Assembly: GCF_040643635.1 (NCBI RefSeq)
Contig: NZ_JBEYUS010000008.1
Span: 62,001-126,000, forward strand
DNA: 64,000 nucleotides
Direction of reading: 5' to 3'
DNA from: Saccharopolyspora_C sp040643635
GTDB lineage: Bacteria; Actinomycetota; Actinomycetes; Mycobacteriales; Pseudonocardiaceae
A model generated the notes under the pieces. It saw nothing but the letters and a program-made list of their open reading frames with translations. It was not told the origin of the DNA and searched no databases. Below are positions 17,139 through 25,699 of the stretch, one piece after another. A program made the position numbers and the translations under genes. The stretch's first letter is position 1; each line of letters begins with the position of its first letter.

Positions 17139-17759
17139 TCACCCGAGGGCCGGCTCCGCCGTTTTCACCGACACCGTGCTGAGCAGCCGTTCCAGGGCCG
17201 CTTCGACGTCTTCCTTCCAGGAGATCGCGGTGCGCAGCTCCAGCCGCAACCGCGGCCACTTCGGGTGCTGGCGGACCGTCTTGAACCCGACCTGCTGCAG
17301 GAACCCCGCGGGGACCACGCAGCTGTCGGCCTCTTCGTGCAGGTCCCCGAACGCCTCGATCGCGCGGACGCCGCGCTTCGTCAGGTCCTTCGCCACGTTC
17401 TGCAGCAGTACCCGGCCCAGGCCGCCGTCCTCGAAGTCCGGCATCACCCGCAGCGAGGTGAGCAGCACCGCGTCCGCGCTGACCGGACCGGACGGGAACG
17501 CCGAGGCCCGCGGCACGGCGGCGGGCGGGGCGTACAGCGCGTAACCGGCGGGTACGTCGTCGACGTAGAGCACCCGACCGCAGGACCCCCAGTCCAGCAG
17601 CACGTTGGAGACCCAGGCCTCCTTCTCGAGACCGGTCTCGCCGAACTCCTCGGCCTGCTCCCGGATGTGCGGCGCGAGTTCCCAGAACACGCAGCGACGG
17701 CACTTCGGTGGCAAGTGGTCGAGGTTGTCCAGCGTGACGCCTACGACGCGTCGCGACAC
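17139..17759 (-). CDS. GNAT-like acetyltransferase (Rv3916c-like)
   Basis: A 206-residue protein with an acetyltransferase fold. The region L-R-V-M-P-D-F-E-D-G-G-L-G-R-V-L-L-Q (about 105-122) matches the acetyl-CoA pyrophosphate loop. A conserved start P-P-K-C-R-R-C-V-F-W-E (about 17-27) is typical of this actinobacterial group next to cwlM. The substrate is unknown. GTG 17759 is used because GGGGAGG lies 5 nt upstream. It converges on cwlM with a 46-bp gap. Confidence 0.8.
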   Translation of the reverse strand: MSRRVVGVTLDNLDHLPPKCRRCVFWELAPHIREQAEEFGETGLEKEAWVSNVLLDWGSCGRVLYVDDVPAGYALYAPPAAVPRASAFPSGPVSADAVLLTSLRVMPDFEDGGLGRVLLQNVAKDLTKRGVRAIEAFGDLHEEADSCVVPAGFLQQVGFKTVRQHPKWPRLRLELRTAISWKEDVEAALERLLSTVSVKTAEPALG

Positions 17760-18028
17760 CCTGACCTCCCCTGCAATCCGCCAGAACCCACGCACGGCAG
17801 GTGGGGCTGCCGCAAGGATAAGCCGACGCCACCGACCGCCGGAAGCATCTCGTCCTTCCCAGCGTCCCCCGAAATGGTGAGATGGGTTACCGTCAAGCCG
17901 GTTTGTGCGAGGCGCCCGTTACACAAGCCACCGCCGGACGCGATAGCACAGATAGACTCGCGCGACCGTCACCTAGCGGTAACAGGAGACGATCACTACA
18001 GCGCACACCCGATCCACCGGAGCGCGGA

Positions 18029-19393
18029 ATGTCCGATCACGGCAGCAACCCGACCGATCAGCAGCAGCCCGGCCCCCAGCAGGAGGCAGCGGTGCAGCAG
18101 GCAGGAGCGGCGCGCAACCTCGACGCGCACCGCGACCGCTACGCCCAGCGCACCGCAGGCATGACCGCATCGGAGATCCGGGCACTGTTCGCCGTGGCGA
18201 GCCGCCCCGAGGTCGTCTCGCTCGCCGGCGGGATGCCGAACCTCGCCGCCCTGCCGCTGGACTCGCTCGCCGCCGAGGTCTCCCGGCTCATCGCCGTCGA
18301 CGGCCAGGCCGCGCTGCAGTACGGCTCCGCGCACGGCGTGCCGGAACTGCGCGAGCAGATCTGCGAGATCATGGCCGCCGAGGGGATCAACGGTCACCCG
18401 GACGACGTGATGGTCACCGTCGGCTCCCAGATGGCCCTGGACATGGTGACCAGGCTGTTCTGCGACCCGGGCGACGTCGTCCTCGCCGAAGGACCGTCCT
18501 ACGTCGGCGCGCTCGGTTCCTTCGCCGCCTACCAGGCCAAGGTCGTGCACGTGGCGATGGACGACGACGGCCTGCAGCCCGAGGCGCTGCGGCACGCGAT
18601 CGCCGAGGTCACCGCGCGCGGGGAGCGCATCAAGTTCCTCTACACCATTCCGAACTTCCACAACCCCGGCGGCGTCACGCTCGCCGTGGAGCGCCGCGCC
18701 GAGATCCTCGAGATCTGCCGCCGGCACGACATCCTGGTGCTGGAGGACAACCCGTACGGCCTGCTCGGCTTCGAGGGGCAGATCTACCCGGCGCTGCGCA
18801 GCCTCGACCCGGACAACGTGGTCTACCTGGGCTCGTTCTCCAAGACCTTCGCCTCCGGGCTCCGCGTCGGCTGGGTGCTCGCCCCGCACGCGGTGCGGGA
18901 GAAGCTGGTCCTCGCCGCCGAGTCGGCGACGCTGTGCCCGCCCACGCTGAACCAGATGATCGTGTCCCGCTACCTCGCCACACACGACTGGAAGGGCCAG
19001 ATCAAGACCTTCCGCGAGCAGTACCGGGAGCGCCGCGACGCGATGCTCGGCGCGCTCGAACAGCACATGCCGGAAGGCTGCACCTGGACCAAGCCGGACG
19101 GCGGGTTCTACGTGTGGCTCACCGCGCCGGAAGGCGTGGACACCAAGGCGATGCTGCCGCGCGCCGTGACGCAGCGAGTCGCCTACGCGTCCGGCACCGG
19201 CTTCTACGCGGACTCGCTGGGCTCCCGGCAGATGCGGCTGTCGTACTGCTACCCGACGCCGGAACGCATCCGGGAGGGCGTCCGCAGGCTCGCGAACACG
19301 CTGACCGACGAGATGGAGCTGGTGCGGACCTTCGGCACCGTGCCGCAGCGCGCGGTGTCCGGGCCCGAAGCCCCCTCTCCCGACACGGCGTAA
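18029..19393 (+). CDS. PLP-dependent aminotransferase (class I/II, LysN/MocR-type fold)
   Basis: A 454-residue fold-type I aminotransferase. The PLP lysine is K272 in G-S-F-S-K-T-F; the substrate-binding asparagine lies in I-P-N-F-H-N-P-G-G. The family includes 2-aminoadipate and valine-type transaminases, so the substrate cannot be fixed from sequence. The N-terminal 45 residues are Gln-rich and probably disordered. ATG 18029 is used; an upstream in-frame GTG at 17882 has no support. A strong terminator follows. Confidence 0.88.
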   Translation: MSDHGSNPTDQQQPGPQQEAAVQQAGAARNLDAHRDRYAQRTAGMTASEIRALFAVASRPEVVSLAGGMPNLAALPLDSLAAEVSRLIAVDGQAALQYGSAHGVPELREQICEIMAAEGINGHPDDVMVTVGSQMALDMVTRLFCDPGDVVLAEGPSYVGALGSFAAYQAKVVHVAMDDDGLQPEALRHAIAEVTARGERIKFLYTIPNFHNPGGVTLAVERRAEILEICRRHDILVLEDNPYGLLGFEGQIYPALRSLDPDNVVYLGSFSKTFASGLRVGWVLAPHAVREKLVLAAESATLCPPTLNQMIVSRYLATHDWKGQIKTFREQYRERRDAMLGALEQHMPEGCTWTKPDGGFYVWLTAPEGVDTKAMLPRAVTQRVAYASGTGFYADSLGSRQMRLSYCYPTPERIREGVRRLANTLTDEMELVRTFGTVPQRAVSGPEAPSPDTA

Positions 19394-19421
19394 CCTCGGG
19401 TCCTGCCGCACGATTCGATCG

Positions 19422-19450
19422 GTCCACTGCGCACTCGGTGCGCAGTGGAC
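19422..19450 (+). terminator. Terminator after the aminotransferase gene
   Basis: A perfect 12-bp stem (19422-19433 with 19439-19450) with a 5-nt loop is followed by TCTTACTTTC. It lies 29 nt after the aminotransferase stop. Confidence 0.85.
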
Positions 19451-19475
19451 TCTTACTTTCAGGGGAGTTCGACCA

Positions 19476-20426
19476 GTGTCCGATCGTTGGGTCGCCGTGC
19501 TGTCCGGTGGGTTGTCGCACGAGCGCGAGGTGTCGTTGCGCTCCGGGAGGCGGTTGTCCACCGCGCTGCGCTCCGTCGGAATGACCGTGGGGGAGTGGGA
19601 CGCCGACTCCCGCCTCGTCGCGCGCGTCCAGGACGAACGGCCGGATGCCGTGGTCATCGCGCTGCACGGCGGCGAAGGGGAGAACGGCGCGGTGCAGTCC
19701 GTGCTGGACATGCTCGGCGTCCCGTACGTGGGCACCGATCCGCGCGCCTGCCGCCGCGCCTGGGACAAGCCGACCGCCAAGGCCGAACTGGCCCGCGCCG
19801 GCCTGAGCACGCCGGACTGGGTGGTGCTGCCGCACGCCACGTTCCGCGAGCTCGGCGCGCAGGCGGTGCTGGACGCGCTGGTGGCCAAGCTCGGCCTGCC
19901 GCTGATGCTGAAGCCGGACCAGGGCGGGTCGGCGCTCGGCGCCCGGGTCGTCCGGGATGCCTCGGAGCTGCCCTCGGCGATGGTGGGCGCGCTGGCCTAC
20001 GGCGACACCGTGCTCGTCGAGCGGTTCGTGGAAGGCGTCGAGGTCGCGATCAGCGTCGTCGACACCGCGGACGGACCGGAGGCGCTGCCCGCGGTGCGGA
20101 TCGAGGCGGCCGACGGCGTGTACGACTACACCGCTCGCTACACCGCGGGGCTCACCAGCTACGAGGCTCCCGCCGACCTGGCGCCGGACGTCGCCGCCCG
20201 CGCGGGCGAGCTGGCGGTCGCGGCGCACCGCCTGCTCGGGCTGCGCGACGTGTCCCGCACCGACGCGATCATCGACCAGGACGGGGTGCCGCACTTCCTC
20301 GAAGTGAACGTGTCGCCGGGCCTGACGGAGACCTCGCTGTTCCCGATGGCCGTGGAGGCCGCGGACCGATCGCTCGGCGAGGTGTTCGCCGGACTGGTGG
20401 AGAAGGCGATCGCACGCGGGAACTGA
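19476..20426 (+). CDS. D-alanine-D-alanine ligase-like ATP-grasp enzyme
   Basis: A 316-residue ATP-grasp ligase of the Ddl family, which joins two D-alanines with ATP for peptidoglycan precursors. Visible motifs are A-L-H-G-G-E-G-E-N-G-A near residue 60, L-K-P-D-Q-G-G-S-A-L-G near residue 145, and E-V-N-V-S-P-G-L-T near residue 275. The usual Ddl motifs have HGxxGEDG and KPxxxGSS, so this is a divergent member, and the genome probably has a main ddl elsewhere. GTG 19476 follows AGGGGAG by 8 nt. A parS site lies just after its stop. Confidence 0.85.
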   Translation: MSDRWVAVLSGGLSHEREVSLRSGRRLSTALRSVGMTVGEWDADSRLVARVQDERPDAVVIALHGGEGENGAVQSVLDMLGVPYVGTDPRACRRAWDKPTAKAELARAGLSTPDWVVLPHATFRELGAQAVLDALVAKLGLPLMLKPDQGGSALGARVVRDASELPSAMVGALAYGDTVLVERFVEGVEVAISVVDTADGPEALPAVRIEAADGVYDYTARYTAGLTSYEAPADLAPDVAARAGELAVAAHRLLGLRDVSRTDAIIDQDGVPHFLEVNVSPGLTETSLFPMAVEAADRSLGEVFAGLVEKAIARGN

Positions 20427-20431
20427 GCGCA

Positions 20432-20447
20432 TGTTTCACGTGAAACG
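20432..20447. promoter_or_regulatory. parS site 1 (TGTTTCACGTGAAACG)
   Basis: Perfect GTTTCACGTGAAAC core, the bacterial ParB nucleation site, in the gap after the Ddl-like gene. It is the parB-distal end of the parS group near oriC. Confidence 0.93.
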
Positions 20448-20498
20448 GCGAACGTCTCTCGCTCGATGAGTTCGCGGGAGATCCGCCGTTGAAAGCAG

Positions 20499-20528
20499 GA
20501 GCCGCCGATGTTGCGACATCGGCGGCTC
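20499..20528. terminator. Strong terminator between the Ddl-like gene and parB
   Basis: A perfect 13-bp stem (20499-20511 with 20516-20528), 4-nt loop, followed on the plus strand by TTCTTC. It lies between convergent genes and mainly serves the Ddl-like gene. Confidence 0.9.
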
Positions 20529-20704
20529 TTCTTCGTTCAGGTCCCGACCGCCGCGTCGGAGTACGCGGAGTCGGAGTGATCGGCTGCGGCCCCGAGCAAT
20601 TCCGGGGCCCGCCGTGCCGGGGGATCGGGGTCAGCGGTGACCGTTCGACTATCCGGTCATATCGCCCAAAACGGTGATCGTCACCGTGACGAAAGACCCC
20701 GGTG

Positions 20705-21730
20705 TCATCCCTCCCGGATTTCGCGGAGCTTGTCGGCCTCTCCCGGCAACAACAACTCGGCCAGCCGCTCCAAGTCGTCCACCGAACCGAACTCCACGAC
20801 GATCCGGCCCTTCCGCTTGCCCAGATCGACCTTGACCTTGGTGTCGAAGCGATCGGACAGCTTCTCCGCCAACCCCTGCAAGCCGGGGGACTGCAGCTGC
20901 TTCCGCGGCGCCGCCTTCTGCTTCGCCGGCCCCTCGCTCTTCTTGAGCGTCACCGCCTCCTCGGTCGCCCGCACGGACAACCCCTCGGCGATGATCCGCG
21001 ACGCCAACTCCTCCTGGCCGCCCGCGTCGTCCAGAGCGAGCAACGCCCGCGCGTGCCCCGCCGAGAGCACCCCGGCAGCGACCCGGCGCTGCACCGGCAT
21101 CGGCAGCCGGAGCAGGCGGATCGTGTTCGTGATGACCGGACGGCTGCGACCGATCCGCTCCGCCAGCTCGTCGTGCGTCACGTCGAACTCGTCCAGCAGC
21201 TGCTGGTACGCGGCCGCCTCTTCGAGCGGGTTCAGCTGCACCCGGTGGATGTTCTCCAGCAGGGCGTCCCGCAGCAGCGCGTCATCCGCCGTCTCGCGGA
21301 CGATCGCGGGAATGACCTCCAGCCCGGCTCGCTGCGACGCGCGCCAGCGGCGCTCGCCCATGATGAGCTCGTACTGGCCGGACTCGATCTCCCGCACCAC
21401 GATCGGCTGCATCAGGCCGAACTCGCGGATCGAGTGCTCCAGCTCGGACAGCGCCTCCTCGTCGAAGACCTGCCGCGGCTGCCGCGGGTTCGGCGTGATG
21501 GACGCGGTCACGACCTCCCGGTAGGTCGCACCCGCCACCGTTCCGCCGCCGGTTTCACGTGAAACCGGCTCCGGCGCGCTCGCGCCGTCCCCCGGGGCGG
21601 GGGAGGGGGGTGGGGTGAAGCCGGCGCCGCGCACGGAGACTCCGGTGGAGCCGCCGCCGCTCTCCGCGGGAGGACCGCTCGGGATCAGCGCCGCGAGGCC
21701 TCGCCCCAGACCACCCTTGCGTTCGGTCAT
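20705..21730 (-). CDS. parB: Chromosome-partitioning protein ParB
   Basis: A 341-residue CTP-dependent clamp that binds parS and segregates origins with ParA. The N-terminal CTPase/ParB domain has G-E-R-R-W-R-A near residue 125 and E-N-I-H-R near residue 165; a helix-turn-helix parS-binding part and a C-terminal dimer domain follow. An N-terminal start of K-G-G-L-G-R-G-L-A-A-L-I is the ParA-interacting peptide. ATG 21730 overlaps the parA stop (ATGA). A parS core sits inside the gene and encodes V-S-R-E-T in the disordered linker. Confidence 0.97.
   Translation of the reverse strand: MTERKGGLGRGLAALIPSGPPAESGGGSTGVSVRGAGFTPPPSPAPGDGASAPEPVSRETGGGTVAGATYREVVTASITPNPRQPRQVFDEEALSELEHSIREFGLMQPIVVREIESGQYELIMGERRWRASQRAGLEVIPAIVRETADDALLRDALLENIHRVQLNPLEEAAAYQQLLDEFDVTHDELAERIGRSRPVITNTIRLLRLPMPVQRRVAAGVLSAGHARALLALDDAGGQEELASRIIAEGLSVRATEEAVTLKKSEGPAKQKAAPRKQLQSPGLQGLAEKLSDRFDTKVKVDLGKRKGRIVVEFGSVDDLERLAELLLPGEADKLREIREG
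21551..21566. promoter_or_regulatory. parS site 2, inside parB
   Basis: Perfect GTTTCACGTGAAAC core (16-mer fully palindromic, GG...CC ends) within the parB linker, encoding V-S-R-E-T. Confidence 0.93.
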
Positions 21731-22731
21731 GCCGTCTTCCTCTCCACACCCCGCTCGGCGATCTCCTTCGCCGCATCCAGGTAGCTCATCGAACCCCGCG
21801 AACCGGGATCGTAGTTCAGCACCGTCTTGCCGAACCCGGGCGCTTCGGAGATCTTCACGCTGCGCGGGATGACCGTCCGCAGCGTCAGCTCGCCGAAGTG
21901 GCTGCGCACCTCGTTCGTCACCTGGTCCGCCAGCTTGGTGCGGCCGTCGTACATCGTCAGCAGGATCGTCGACACCCACAGCGCCGGGTTCAGGTGCGCC
22001 TGCACCAGCTCGATGTTGCGCAGCAGCTGCCCGAGACCCTCCAGCGCGTAGTACTCGCACTGGATCGGGATCAGCACCTCGTGCGCGGCCACCATCGCGT
22101 TCACCGTGAGCAGGCCGAGCGACGGCGGGCAATCGATGAAGACGTAGTCGGGGGCGATCTGCTCGATCGCCTCGGACTTCAGCGCCTCCTTGAGCCGCCC
22201 CTCGCGGGCGACCATCGACACCAGCTCGATCTCCGAGCCAGCCAGGTCGAGCGTCGCCGGCACGCAGTACAGGTTCGGCGATTCGGTGCTCTGCGCCGCG
22301 GCGTCCGCGATGCTGATCTCGCCGAGCAGCACCTCGTACACCGAGGGGACACCGGACCGGTGGTCCACGCCGAGCGCGGTGCTGGCGTTCCCCTGCGGGT
22401 CGAGGTCGATCACGAGCACCTTCAGCCCCTGCACCGCCAGTCCGGCGGCGAGGTTCACCGTGCTCGTCGTCTTGCCGACGCCGCCCTTCTGGTTGGCGAC
22501 GGTGAGGATGCGCCGCCGATCCGGGCGGGGGAGCTGCATCGTCTCGGGGTGCAGCACCCGGGTCGCGCGCTGAGCCTCTTCCATGATCGGAGTCCAGCCC
22601 ACGCCGTCCGCCGGGAAGGCTTCACTCGCTTGCTGACCGCGTTCTTCCGCGCCAGAAGGAAAACGCATGGAACCCATCACGCGCCCCTTCGTTTCACGTG
22701 AAACACGATCCGCTCCGTTCGACTCCGTCAC
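21727..22731 (-). CDS. parA: Chromosome-partitioning ATPase ParA
   Basis: A 334-residue deviant Walker-A ATPase (K-G-G-V-G-K-T-T near residue 83) that moves ParB-parS complexes. The Walker B-type V-F-I-D-C-P-P-S-L lies near residue 190. GTG 22731 is supported because it overlaps the rsmG stop (GTGA), giving translational coupling. The N-terminal 70 residues precede the ATPase fold and include V-S-R-E-T, encoded by a parS site. Confidence 0.95.
   Translation of the reverse strand: MTESNGADRVSRETKGRVMGSMRFPSGAEERGQQASEAFPADGVGWTPIMEEAQRATRVLHPETMQLPRPDRRRILTVANQKGGVGKTTSTVNLAAGLAVQGLKVLVIDLDPQGNASTALGVDHRSGVPSVYEVLLGEISIADAAAQSTESPNLYCVPATLDLAGSEIELVSMVAREGRLKEALKSEAIEQIAPDYVFIDCPPSLGLLTVNAMVAAHEVLIPIQCEYYALEGLGQLLRNIELVQAHLNPALWVSTILLTMYDGRTKLADQVTNEVRSHFGELTLRTVIPRSVKISEAPGFGKTVLNYDPGSRGSMSYLDAAKEIAERGVERKTA
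22690..22705. promoter_or_regulatory. parS site 3, inside the 5' end of parA
   Basis: Perfect GTTTCACGTGAAAC core 27 nt inside parA, read as V-S-R-E-T. Confidence 0.93.
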
Positions 22732-23438
22732 CGTCCACGATCCTTCCTCGCTCTACGGCCGCCGTCACGACGCCGACCGGGCGCTTTCTGGGATACCCGC
22801 TCCACGACGACGACCGTCGTCGGCACATCGAGCACGTTGTCGCCGCACGACAACACTTCACCGGGGCTGCCACCCGCCGCCCGGACGGCGTCCGCATCGC
22901 GTTCCAGCTCTTCCGCCGCGGTCGATCCCTTCAACGCGAGCATCCGCCCGCCGGGACGCAACAGGGGGAGGCACCAGGCCGAGAGCCGTTCCAGCGGCGC
23001 CACGGCGCGCGCGGTGACCACGTCCTGATCGGCGAGCCGATCACGTACCGGGCCTTCCTCGGCACGCCCACGCACCACCTCGACGGAGAGATCCAGTTCC
23101 TCGACGACTTCCCGCAGCCAGGCCACTCGTCGAGCCATCGGCTCCAGCAGAACCAGCTCGACATCGGGGCAAGCGATCGCCAGCGGAATGCCCGGCAGCC
23201 CCGCCCCTGAGCCTACGTCCACGACACGGCAATTCGGTGGCAGCAACTCCGCGAGTACCGCGGAGTTCAACAGATGGCGGTCCCAGATCCGGGGGAGTTC
23301 CCGCGGACCGATCAATCCTCGCCGCACGCCTTCCTCGGCGAGCATCGTCGCGAACCGCTCCGCCCCCGGAAGACGATCACCGAAGATCGCTTGCGCGGCC
23401 GCCGGAACCGGGATCGGATCACCTTCTGCTGCGGTCAC
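22728..23438 (-). CDS. rsmG: 16S rRNA (guanine-527-N7) methyltransferase
   Basis: A 236-residue SAM-dependent methyltransferase acting on 16S rRNA; loss gives low-level streptomycin resistance in other bacteria. R-I-W-D-R-H-L-L-N-S precedes the SAM-binding V-V-D-V-G-S-G-A-G-L-P-G-I-P. GTG 23438 is chosen because family similarity (A-A-Q-A-I-F-G) begins shortly after it and GGGTGGAAG lies upstream. The frame stays open to 23588 through three parS sites read as V-S/P-R-E-T, so a longer form cannot be excluded. Confidence 0.94.
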   Translation of the reverse strand: MTAAEGDPIPVPAAAQAIFGDRLPGAERFATMLAEEGVRRGLIGPRELPRIWDRHLLNSAVLAELLPPNCRVVDVGSGAGLPGIPLAIACPDVELVLLEPMARRVAWLREVVEELDLSVEVVRGRAEEGPVRDRLADQDVVTARAVAPLERLSAWCLPLLRPGGRMLALKGSTAAEELERDADAVRAAGGSPGEVLSCGDNVLDVPTTVVVVERVSQKAPGRRRDGGRRARKDRGR

Positions 23439-23459
23439 AGTCTTCCACCCTGCTGTCGT

Positions 23460-23475
23460 TGTTTCACGTGAAACG
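23460..23475. promoter_or_regulatory. parS site 4
   Basis: Perfect GTTTCACGTGAAAC core, 22 bp upstream of the rsmG start. Confidence 0.92.
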
Positions 23476-23504
23476 GGGGCGCGTCCACCAAGTCGGTACG
23501 GAGT

Positions 23505-23520
23505 TGTTTCACGTGGAACG
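23505..23520. promoter_or_regulatory. parS site 5 (one mismatch)
   Basis: GTTTCACGTGGAAC: one change from the parS core, in the densest part of the cluster. Confidence 0.75.
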
Positions 23521-23540
23521 GGCTCGATGATCGGCGCGCT

Positions 23541-23556
23541 GGTTTCACGTGAAACG
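23541..23556. promoter_or_regulatory. parS site 6
   Basis: Perfect GTTTCACGTGAAAC core. Confidence 0.92.
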
Positions 23557-23628
23557 CGGACTCGGATCAGGCGGTCCGCGCGGCCCACATCATCATCTCA
23601 GCCCGAAGTCGGTCTTGCTCCCGCGCCT

Positions 23629-23644
23629 GGTTTCACGTGAAACA
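23629..23644. promoter_or_regulatory. parS site 7
   Basis: Perfect GTTTCACGTGAAAC core, 35 bp from a degenerate eighth copy at 23665-23678. Confidence 0.92.
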
Positions 23645-23692
23645 CGACGGGTTCGCGATGCCTGGTGCCACGTGGAACATCCGCCGAACGCG

Positions 23693-23728
23693 AAGGCGCC
23701 CGGCCGGGAGATCCCGACCGGGCGCCTT
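23693..23728 (-). terminator. Terminator after jag
   Basis: An 11-bp perfect stem (23693-23703 with 23718-23728) lies 33 nt beyond the jag stop on the minus strand, between jag and the parS cluster. Confidence 0.75.
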
Positions 23729-23760
23729 GGTCCATCCCGCGCGTCGCGGGGGAGGGGAGG

Positions 23761-24309
23761 TCAGTTCGACTTGTAGACGACGACCTTGCGGCTCGGCTCT
23801 TCGCCTTCGCTCTCGCTGTGCACTCCGTCGACCGCCGCGACGGCGTCGTGGATGATCTTCCGCTCGAACGGGGTCATCGGACGGAGGCGGGTCTCCTCGC
23901 CGGAGGACAGCACCTCTTCCGCGGTCGTGCGACCGAGGTTGGTGAGCTCCTCGCGACGGCCCGCGCGCCAGCCGGCCACGTCCAGCATCAGCCGGCTGCG
24001 CACTCCGGTGTCCTGCTGCACGGCGAGCCGGGTCAGCTCTTGCAGCGCCTCCAGCACCTGACCGCGCGACCCGACCAGGTGCTCCAGGTCGCTACCGCCG
24101 TCGATGCTCACCACCGCACGACCGGCCTCCACGTCGAGGTCGATGTCCCCGTCGTAGTCCAGCAGGTCGAGCAGCCGCTCCAGGTAGTCACCGGCCACGT
24201 CGCCCTCCTGGACGAGCAGCGTCTCGGTATTGCTGCGCTCCTGGTCGGCGTTCGGCGTGGACTCCGCCGACTCCTCGACCTTGGTCGGCTCCTGCACGGT
24301 TTCAGACAC
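23761..24309 (-). CDS. jag: Jag/KhpB RNA-binding protein (KH and R3H domains)
   Basis: A 182-residue cytoplasmic RNA-binding protein of the Jag/KhpB/EloR family. The KH domain (about residues 45-115) shows G-S-R-G-Q-V-L-E-A-L-Q; the R3H domain (about 120-180) shows R-L-R-P-M-T-P-F-E-R-K-I-I-H. The acidic N-terminus is disordered. It matches Rv3920c and follows yidC as in most bacteria. GTG 24309 has a GAGAGGAG site 7 nt upstream. Confidence 0.93.
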   Translation of the reverse strand: MSETVQEPTKVEESAESTPNADQERSNTETLLVQEGDVAGDYLERLLDLLDYDGDIDLDVEAGRAVVSIDGGSDLEHLVGSRGQVLEALQELTRLAVQQDTGVRSRLMLDVAGWRAGRREELTNLGRTTAEEVLSSGEETRLRPMTPFERKIIHDAVAAVDGVHSESEGEEPSRKVVVYKSN

Positions 24310-24343
24310 TGGGCGTCTCCTCTCCAGGGGTACGCGACGTCGG

Positions 24344-25357
24344 TCAGCGGGACTCGTCCGGCCGACTGTCGCGGGAACGGTCTTCGAACACCCCGGGAGC
24401 ATCACCGGGTTGGTCTGCGTCGGCGGCCGGGCGCGCGGGGGAGGGGGCCTCGGTCGCGTCCTGGGCCGCGGGCTCGTCCGCTTCCGCGGCGGCCGGTTTC
24501 GCCTCGAGCGCCGCGGTCTCGGCGGTCTCGGCGGTCGGCGCGGTGACGGTGGCGCCGTCTACGACCGCCGGCGCGGCCGCCGCTTCCTCGCGGTCGATGC
24601 GGCTGTAGACGATCCGCTGCTGCCCCAGGGTCCAGAAGTTGTTGGCCAGCCAGTAGAGCAGGATCGCCAGCGGCAGGAACGGGCCGCCGATGATGGCGAA
24701 CATCGGGAAGACCCAGAGCACCATCCGGTTCATGATCTCGGTCTGCGGGTTCGCCGCCGCCTCCGGCGTCTGGCGCTGCACCGAGTGCCGGGAGGTGAAG
24801 TGGGTGGCGATGGCCGCGGCGACCATCAGCGGCACCCCGACCAGGAGCATCGACAGGCGGTCCGTGCCGAAGCTCGCGAGCACGTCCGGAGCCTGGCTGA
24901 TCGTGTTCGACAGCTTCGCGCCGAACAGGTCGGCGGAGACGAAGGAGGCGACGTCCTCGGGACCGAACACGAAGTTCGAAGGTGCCCCGGGGCGGAACCC
25001 GTTGAGCACGTGGAACAGGCCGAAGAAGACCGGCACCTGCACCAGCATCGGCAGGCAGCCGGAGATCGGGTTGAAGCCCTGCTCCTGCTGGAGCTTCTGC
25101 ATCTCCTGCGCGAGCTGCTGCTTGTCGTGCCCGTGCTTCTCCTGGAGCGCGCGGACCTGCGGAGCGAACTCCTGCATCTTCTTCATCGAACGCACCTGGT
25201 GCACGAACGGCTTGAACAGCAGCGCGCGCAGGGTGAAGACGAGGAAGACCACGGACAGCGCCCAGGCGTACCCGCTGGCCGGGTCCAGCACGAAGCCGAA
25301 GACCTCGTGCCAGAACCAGAGGATCGCCGAGACCGGGTAGTTGATGAAGTCGAGCAC
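24344..25357 (-). CDS. yidC: Membrane protein insertase YidC/Oxa1
   Basis: A 337-residue insertase that places proteins in the inner membrane, alone or with SecYEG. It has the gram-positive layout: one early helix, a cytoplasmic coiled hairpin rich in Gln/Lys (about 65-100), then helices near 105-125, 160-185, and 220-255. The tail of about 80 residues is Ala/Glu/Pro-rich and probably disordered. GTG 25357 shares its G with the yidD stop (TAGTG), and GGAGGA lies upstream. Confidence 0.95.
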   Translation of the reverse strand: MLDFINYPVSAILWFWHEVFGFVLDPASGYAWALSVVFLVFTLRALLFKPFVHQVRSMKKMQEFAPQVRALQEKHGHDKQQLAQEMQKLQQEQGFNPISGCLPMLVQVPVFFGLFHVLNGFRPGAPSNFVFGPEDVASFVSADLFGAKLSNTISQAPDVLASFGTDRLSMLLVGVPLMVAAAIATHFTSRHSVQRQTPEAAANPQTEIMNRMVLWVFPMFAIIGGPFLPLAILLYWLANNFWTLGQQRIVYSRIDREEAAAAPAVVDGATVTAPTAETAETAALEAKPAAAEADEPAAQDATEAPSPARPAADADQPGDAPGVFEDRSRDSRPDESR

Positions 25358-25680
25358 TAGTCCTCCGCGGGGGGTCGGGGCGCTGCGCCCGGCTCGGCCA
25401 CCGTCCCGCCGGAGCGGTCCCGCCGGGGTGGGACGTAGTCGAAGCCGCCAGGGTGCCAGGGGCCGCAGCGCAACAACCGCCGCACGGTGAGCCAGCTGCC
25501 GTAGAACGCTCCGTGCACCGTCAGCGCCTCGACCGCGTAAGCGCTGCAGCTCGGGTAGAACCGGCAGGTCGGGGGCAGCAGCGGCGAGATGATCTTCCGG
25601 TAGACGTGCACCGGGCCGAGCAGCAGCCACGCGGCCGGGCTCGGACGAACCCGCTCACCGCTGTCCAGCGTGTCCGACAT
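25357..25680 (-). CDS. yidD: Membrane protein insertion factor YidD
   Basis: A 107-residue YidD. The diagnostic stretch T-C-R-F-Y-P-S-C-S-A-Y-A near residue 38 and R-C-G-P-W-H-P-G-G-F-D near residue 70 are both present. YidD assists YidC at the membrane. ATG 25680 has a GGAGG site 5 nt upstream; the open frame continues upstream into rnpA without support. Confidence 0.95.
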   Translation of the reverse strand: MSDTLDSGERVRPSPAAWLLLGPVHVYRKIISPLLPPTCRFYPSCSAYAVEALTVHGAFYGSWLTVRRLLRCGPWHPGGFDYVPPRRDRSGGTVAEPGAAPRPPAED

Positions 25681-25699
25681 CCGGGACCTCCAGCGCCAT

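Larger units (their letters stand above)
23439..23760. other. rsmG-jag gap: parS cluster
   Basis: Gene-free 322 bp holding parS sites 4-8 and the jag terminator. Cores: 23461-23474 (perfect), 23506-23519 (one mismatch, GTTTCACGTGGAAC), 23542-23555 (perfect), 23630-23643 (perfect), 23665-23678 (degenerate, GTGCCACGTGGAAC). The first three are 45 and 36 bp apart and share one reading frame on the minus strand. Confidence 0.9.

Noticed and set aside
23665..23678. Eighth parS site listed on its own
   Set aside because: GTGCCACGTGGAAC has three mismatches to the core; mentioned only as a degenerate neighbour of site 7.
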